Source: an uncultured Ruminococcus sp. (GTDB lineage: Bacteria > Bacillota > Clostridia > Oscillospirales > Ruminococcaceae). From it: 64,000 bases of DNA. The stretch is from positions 68,017-132,016 of the forward strand of contig CADALT010000002.1 in NCBI GenBank assembly GCA_902788785.1, written 5' to 3'. The notes beneath the pieces were generated by a model. The model searched no databases. It saw only the letters and a list, made by a program, of their open reading frames with translations, and was not told the DNA's origin. Position numbers and translations under genes: made by a program. This document shows, piece by piece, positions 63,411 to 64,000 of this stretch (its first letter is position 1; every line of letters begins with the position of its first letter).

Positions 63411-64000
63411 ATGGAGCAGCATGGTATCAGTAAGCTGGACCTTAAAAGGCGCAACAGGATGCAGGTCCTGAAAATACTCAAGCAGAGAGGACCTACATCG
63501 AGGATCGACATTGCAGGTACATTGGAACTTACAAGGGCAGCTGTAACTATCATCACCAATGAGATGATCGAGCAGGGTATCATTCAGGAGATCGGTGAGT
63601 ATAAGCACGTTACAGAGAAAGCCCCCAGAGGCAGAAAGAAGATACTTATAGATATCAACCACCACTATAAGTTCGTCATCGGTGTTACTCTTGAAGAGGA
63701 TATCGTGAGCGTGGGTCTGTCCACACTGGCAGGCGCTGTGCTCGATAAGAGGAACCTCTCCATCGACCACACCATCGAGTATAATGCAATATTCGATTTT
63801 GTTAAGAAATCCATAAAAGAGGTACTGGCAGATAACTGCCTGGATAAGAATTCCATACTGGGCATAGGCTTCGGCGTATTCCCCACAATGTATGAGAAGC
63901 TCGGCATCGAGGTAAAGGACGGTATTCCAGATTACTCTAAGGTAAAGAGCATAATCAGGGGCTATACAGATCTGCCGCTGGTATTCGATAACTCCGTAAA
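63411..64000 (+). CDS. ROK-family transcriptional regulator, 3' end beyond the window
   Basis: The first 196 residues of a NagC/XylR-type repressor. A winged helix-turn-helix covers about residues 10-75 (LKILKQRGPTSRIDIAGTLELT, TRAAVTIITNEMIEQGII). The start of the sugar-kinase-like ROK domain follows from about 85 (KFVIGVTLEEDIVSVGLS, ILGIGFGV). CGGAGG lies 10 bases before the ATG at 63411. ROK regulators usually control carbohydrate uptake or use; the target is not visible here. Confidence 0.88.
   Translation, partial: MEQHGISKLDLKRRNRMQVLKILKQRGPTSRIDIAGTLELTRAAVTIITNEMIEQGIIQEIGEYKHVTEKAPRGRKKILIDINHHYKFVIGVTLEEDIVSVGLSTLAGAVLDKRNLSIDHTIEYNAIFDFVKKSIKEVLADNCLDKNSILGIGFGVFPTMYEKLGIEVKDGIPDYSKVKSIIRGYTDLPLVFDNSV

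Overview
The window looks like the chromosome of an anaerobic, fermentative Gram-positive of the Ruminococcus / Oscillospiraceae type (Bacillota). The reasons are a pyruvate formate-lyase locus, [FeFe]-hydrogenase maturases (hydE, hydF), formate-tetrahydrofolate ligase, a Trp T-box ahead of the trp operon, benzoyl/hydroxyacyl-CoA dehydratase activase-type proteins, choline/glucan-binding-type wall repeats, AGGAGG ribosome binding sites and clostridial-style promoters (TTGACA-17-TATAAT, often with an extended TGTGG before the -10). The species is an inference. No rRNA, tRNA, CRISPR array, phage or insertion sequence was seen.

Layout. 0-5 kb: an HtrA protease, an L,D-transpeptidase on the opposite strand, and an orphan cytosolic hybrid histidine kinase. 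5-23 kb: the most unusual region, a co-directional run of 19 genes: a TM1266-type hydrogenase-associated regulator, hydF, six tandem paralogs of a two-helix membrane protein, hydE, two complete nitrogenase-like H-D-K triplets, and hypF-hypC-hypD-hypE. It ends at a strong bidirectional terminator. No hydrogenase structural gene, hydG, hypA or hypB is present, so this is a metallocofactor assembly island whose target is not visible. 23-34 kb, minus strand: zapA-U32 peptidase-dut; a secreted GH25 lysozyme; and fhs-DUF3810-tsaE-tsaB-kinase-rpiB from one promoter. 34-41 kb, plus strand: trpE-trpGD-trpC-(frameshifted chorismate mutase)-trpB-trpA behind a T-box with a UGG specifier, with no trpF in the operon.

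41-57 kb: RNase HI, a cysteine desulfurase and mnmA (tRNA thiolation), an AI-2E-family transporter, an S41 peptidase, a two-gene dehydratase-activase system, a small lipoprotein, an unknown protein, a nitroreductase and a large wall-repeat protein. 57-64 kb: tyrA, then a pyruvate formate-lyase locus in which the enzyme body ends where the glycyl-radical domain should begin. The radical domain is a separate 83-residue protein, a look-alike 78-residue protein with a Cys-rich tail sits between them, and the activase gene pflA lies just downstream. A ROK-type regulator runs off the right edge.

The two most novel items are the hyd / nitrogenase-like / hyp island and the three-piece pyruvate formate-lyase. 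All homology statements come from reading motifs by eye; no database search was run.
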